From positions 1-64,000 of the forward strand of contig CAYQRB010000002.1 in the NCBI GenBank assembly GCA_964420145.1: a stretch of 64,000 bases of DNA, in the 5' to 3' direction. Below are positions 63,923 to 64,000 of this stretch, piece by piece. The position numbers and the translations under genes were made by a program. The notes below the pieces were generated by a model that searched no databases, had not been told where the DNA came from, and saw only the letters and a list, made by a program, of their open reading frames with translations. Numbering within the stretch: position 1 is the stretch's first letter; every line of letters starts with the position of its first letter. Source of the DNA: JAJTYI01 sp964420145. Lineage in GTDB: Bacteria > Patescibacteriota > Dojkabacteria > B142 > OLB20.

Positions 63923-64000
63923 ATGAACATAGAGTTAATCATAACAGTTATTATTCTGGCGGTCTTGCTTTCTTTTCTGCTGGCTTTCCCAATTATTAGT
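63923..64000 (+). CDS. N-terminus of a membrane protein, cut by the window edge
   Basis: 26 codons from the ATG at 63923: MNIELIITVIILAVLLSFLL and on, an immediate N-terminal TM segment with a short outside end. The rest lies beyond the window, so no family can be assigned. Divergent from the zinc-ribbon/uvrC pair. Confidence 0.5.
   Translation, partial: MNIELIITVIILAVLLSFLLAFPIIS

Noticed and set aside
1..64000. UGA recoding to glycine, as in some CPR lineages
   Set aside because: truB, rsmA, the NlpC/P60, methyltransferase, PLP and 16107 genes all end in TGA at natural ends, and RF2 is encoded.
1..64000. Wholesale reassignment of UAG to a sense codon
   Set aside because: At least eight genes end naturally at TAG and only two genes contain an internal one; leakiness is possible but reassignment is not supported.
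1..64000. CRISPR arrays, insertion sequences or prophage
   Set aside because: No regularly spaced repeats, transposase, integrase or phage structural genes were found.

Overview
This window reads as a chromosomal stretch of a small, AT-rich (roughly one third G+C by eye) bacterial genome of the Candidate Phyla Radiation (Patescibacteria). The reasons are its tightly packed genes, trimmed information-processing proteins (a 103-residue SSB, a Mfd without its C-terminal domain, a 513-residue UvrC), an almost complete absence of central metabolism, and a large share of genes for envelope building. A low-GC lineage such as Dojkabacteria/WS6 would fit, but nothing here fixes the phylum. UGA is a normal stop (several genes end in TGA and an RF2 gene is present), which argues against the UGA-recoding lineages. 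There are no rRNA genes, CRISPR arrays, insertion sequences or prophage genes.

Layout. 0.2-3.5 kb: ftsE (with an extra C-terminal helix-hairpin-helix-like domain), ftsX and a secreted coiled-coil M23 peptidase whose catalytic domain looks circularly permuted. 3.7-17.7 kb: a lamin-tail protein, truB, a class A penicillin-binding protein, rodA, rplU-rpmA, pth, an acylphosphatase-UppS fusion, a VanY carboxypeptidase, prfB, rpiB, a LysM protein, rpsT and an AI-2E-type permease. 17.8-25.2 kb: a minus-strand operon dnaE-rsmA-tgt-uvrB in which uvrB carries two in-frame stops. 25.3-33.6 kb: a lysozyme-like protein, galU, murG, ftsW, a DUF1858 protein, xseA (one in-frame stop)-xseB, and a phosphohexomutase. 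33.6-45 kb: a UvrD-type helicase-nuclease, a pseudo-receiver, a proline iminopeptidase, an operon of ABC exporter, membrane protein, secreted coiled-coil protein and thioredoxin-like protein, then flavodoxin and AlkD. 45-50.7 kb: tRNA-Gly(CCC), tRNA-Gly(GCC), an aldehyde dehydrogenase, a deviant tRNA-Lys(CTT) beside lysS (fused to a DUF2000-like domain), and ssb. 50.8-60.9 kb: a long minus-strand gene string (PLP enzyme, membrane methyltransferase, ATP-grasp ligase, NlpC/P60, Mur ligase, small protein, glycosyltransferase, mfd, arginyltransferase-like GNAT), divergent from a LysW-like carrier protein. 60.9-64 kb: tRNA-Thr(CGT), a catalytically dead Fic-like protein, uvrC, a zinc-ribbon protein and the first 26 codons of a membrane protein.

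How the genes work together. Most of the lipid II and septal peptidoglycan machinery is here: UppS makes the lipid carrier, MurG makes lipid II, RodA, FtsW and the class A PBP polymerise it, and VanY, M23, LysM and lysozyme-like proteins remodel it, with FtsEX as the likely M23 activator. A second theme is DNA repair: uvrB, uvrC, mfd, xseAB, AlkD and a helicase-nuclease.

The strongest candidate for an undescribed system is the 55.5-60.8 kb block. A LysW-family zinc-ribbon carrier diverges from an operon of PLP enzyme, methyltransferase, ATP-grasp ligase, NlpC/P60 peptidase and Mur ligase, with a perfect 7-bp inverted repeat over the shared promoter. Window-wide signals also stand out: no gene has a clear Shine-Dalgarno sequence, many have a -10 box 4-6 bases before the ATG (leaderless mRNAs), and genes ending in TAG nearly always carry a backup TAA within five codons.
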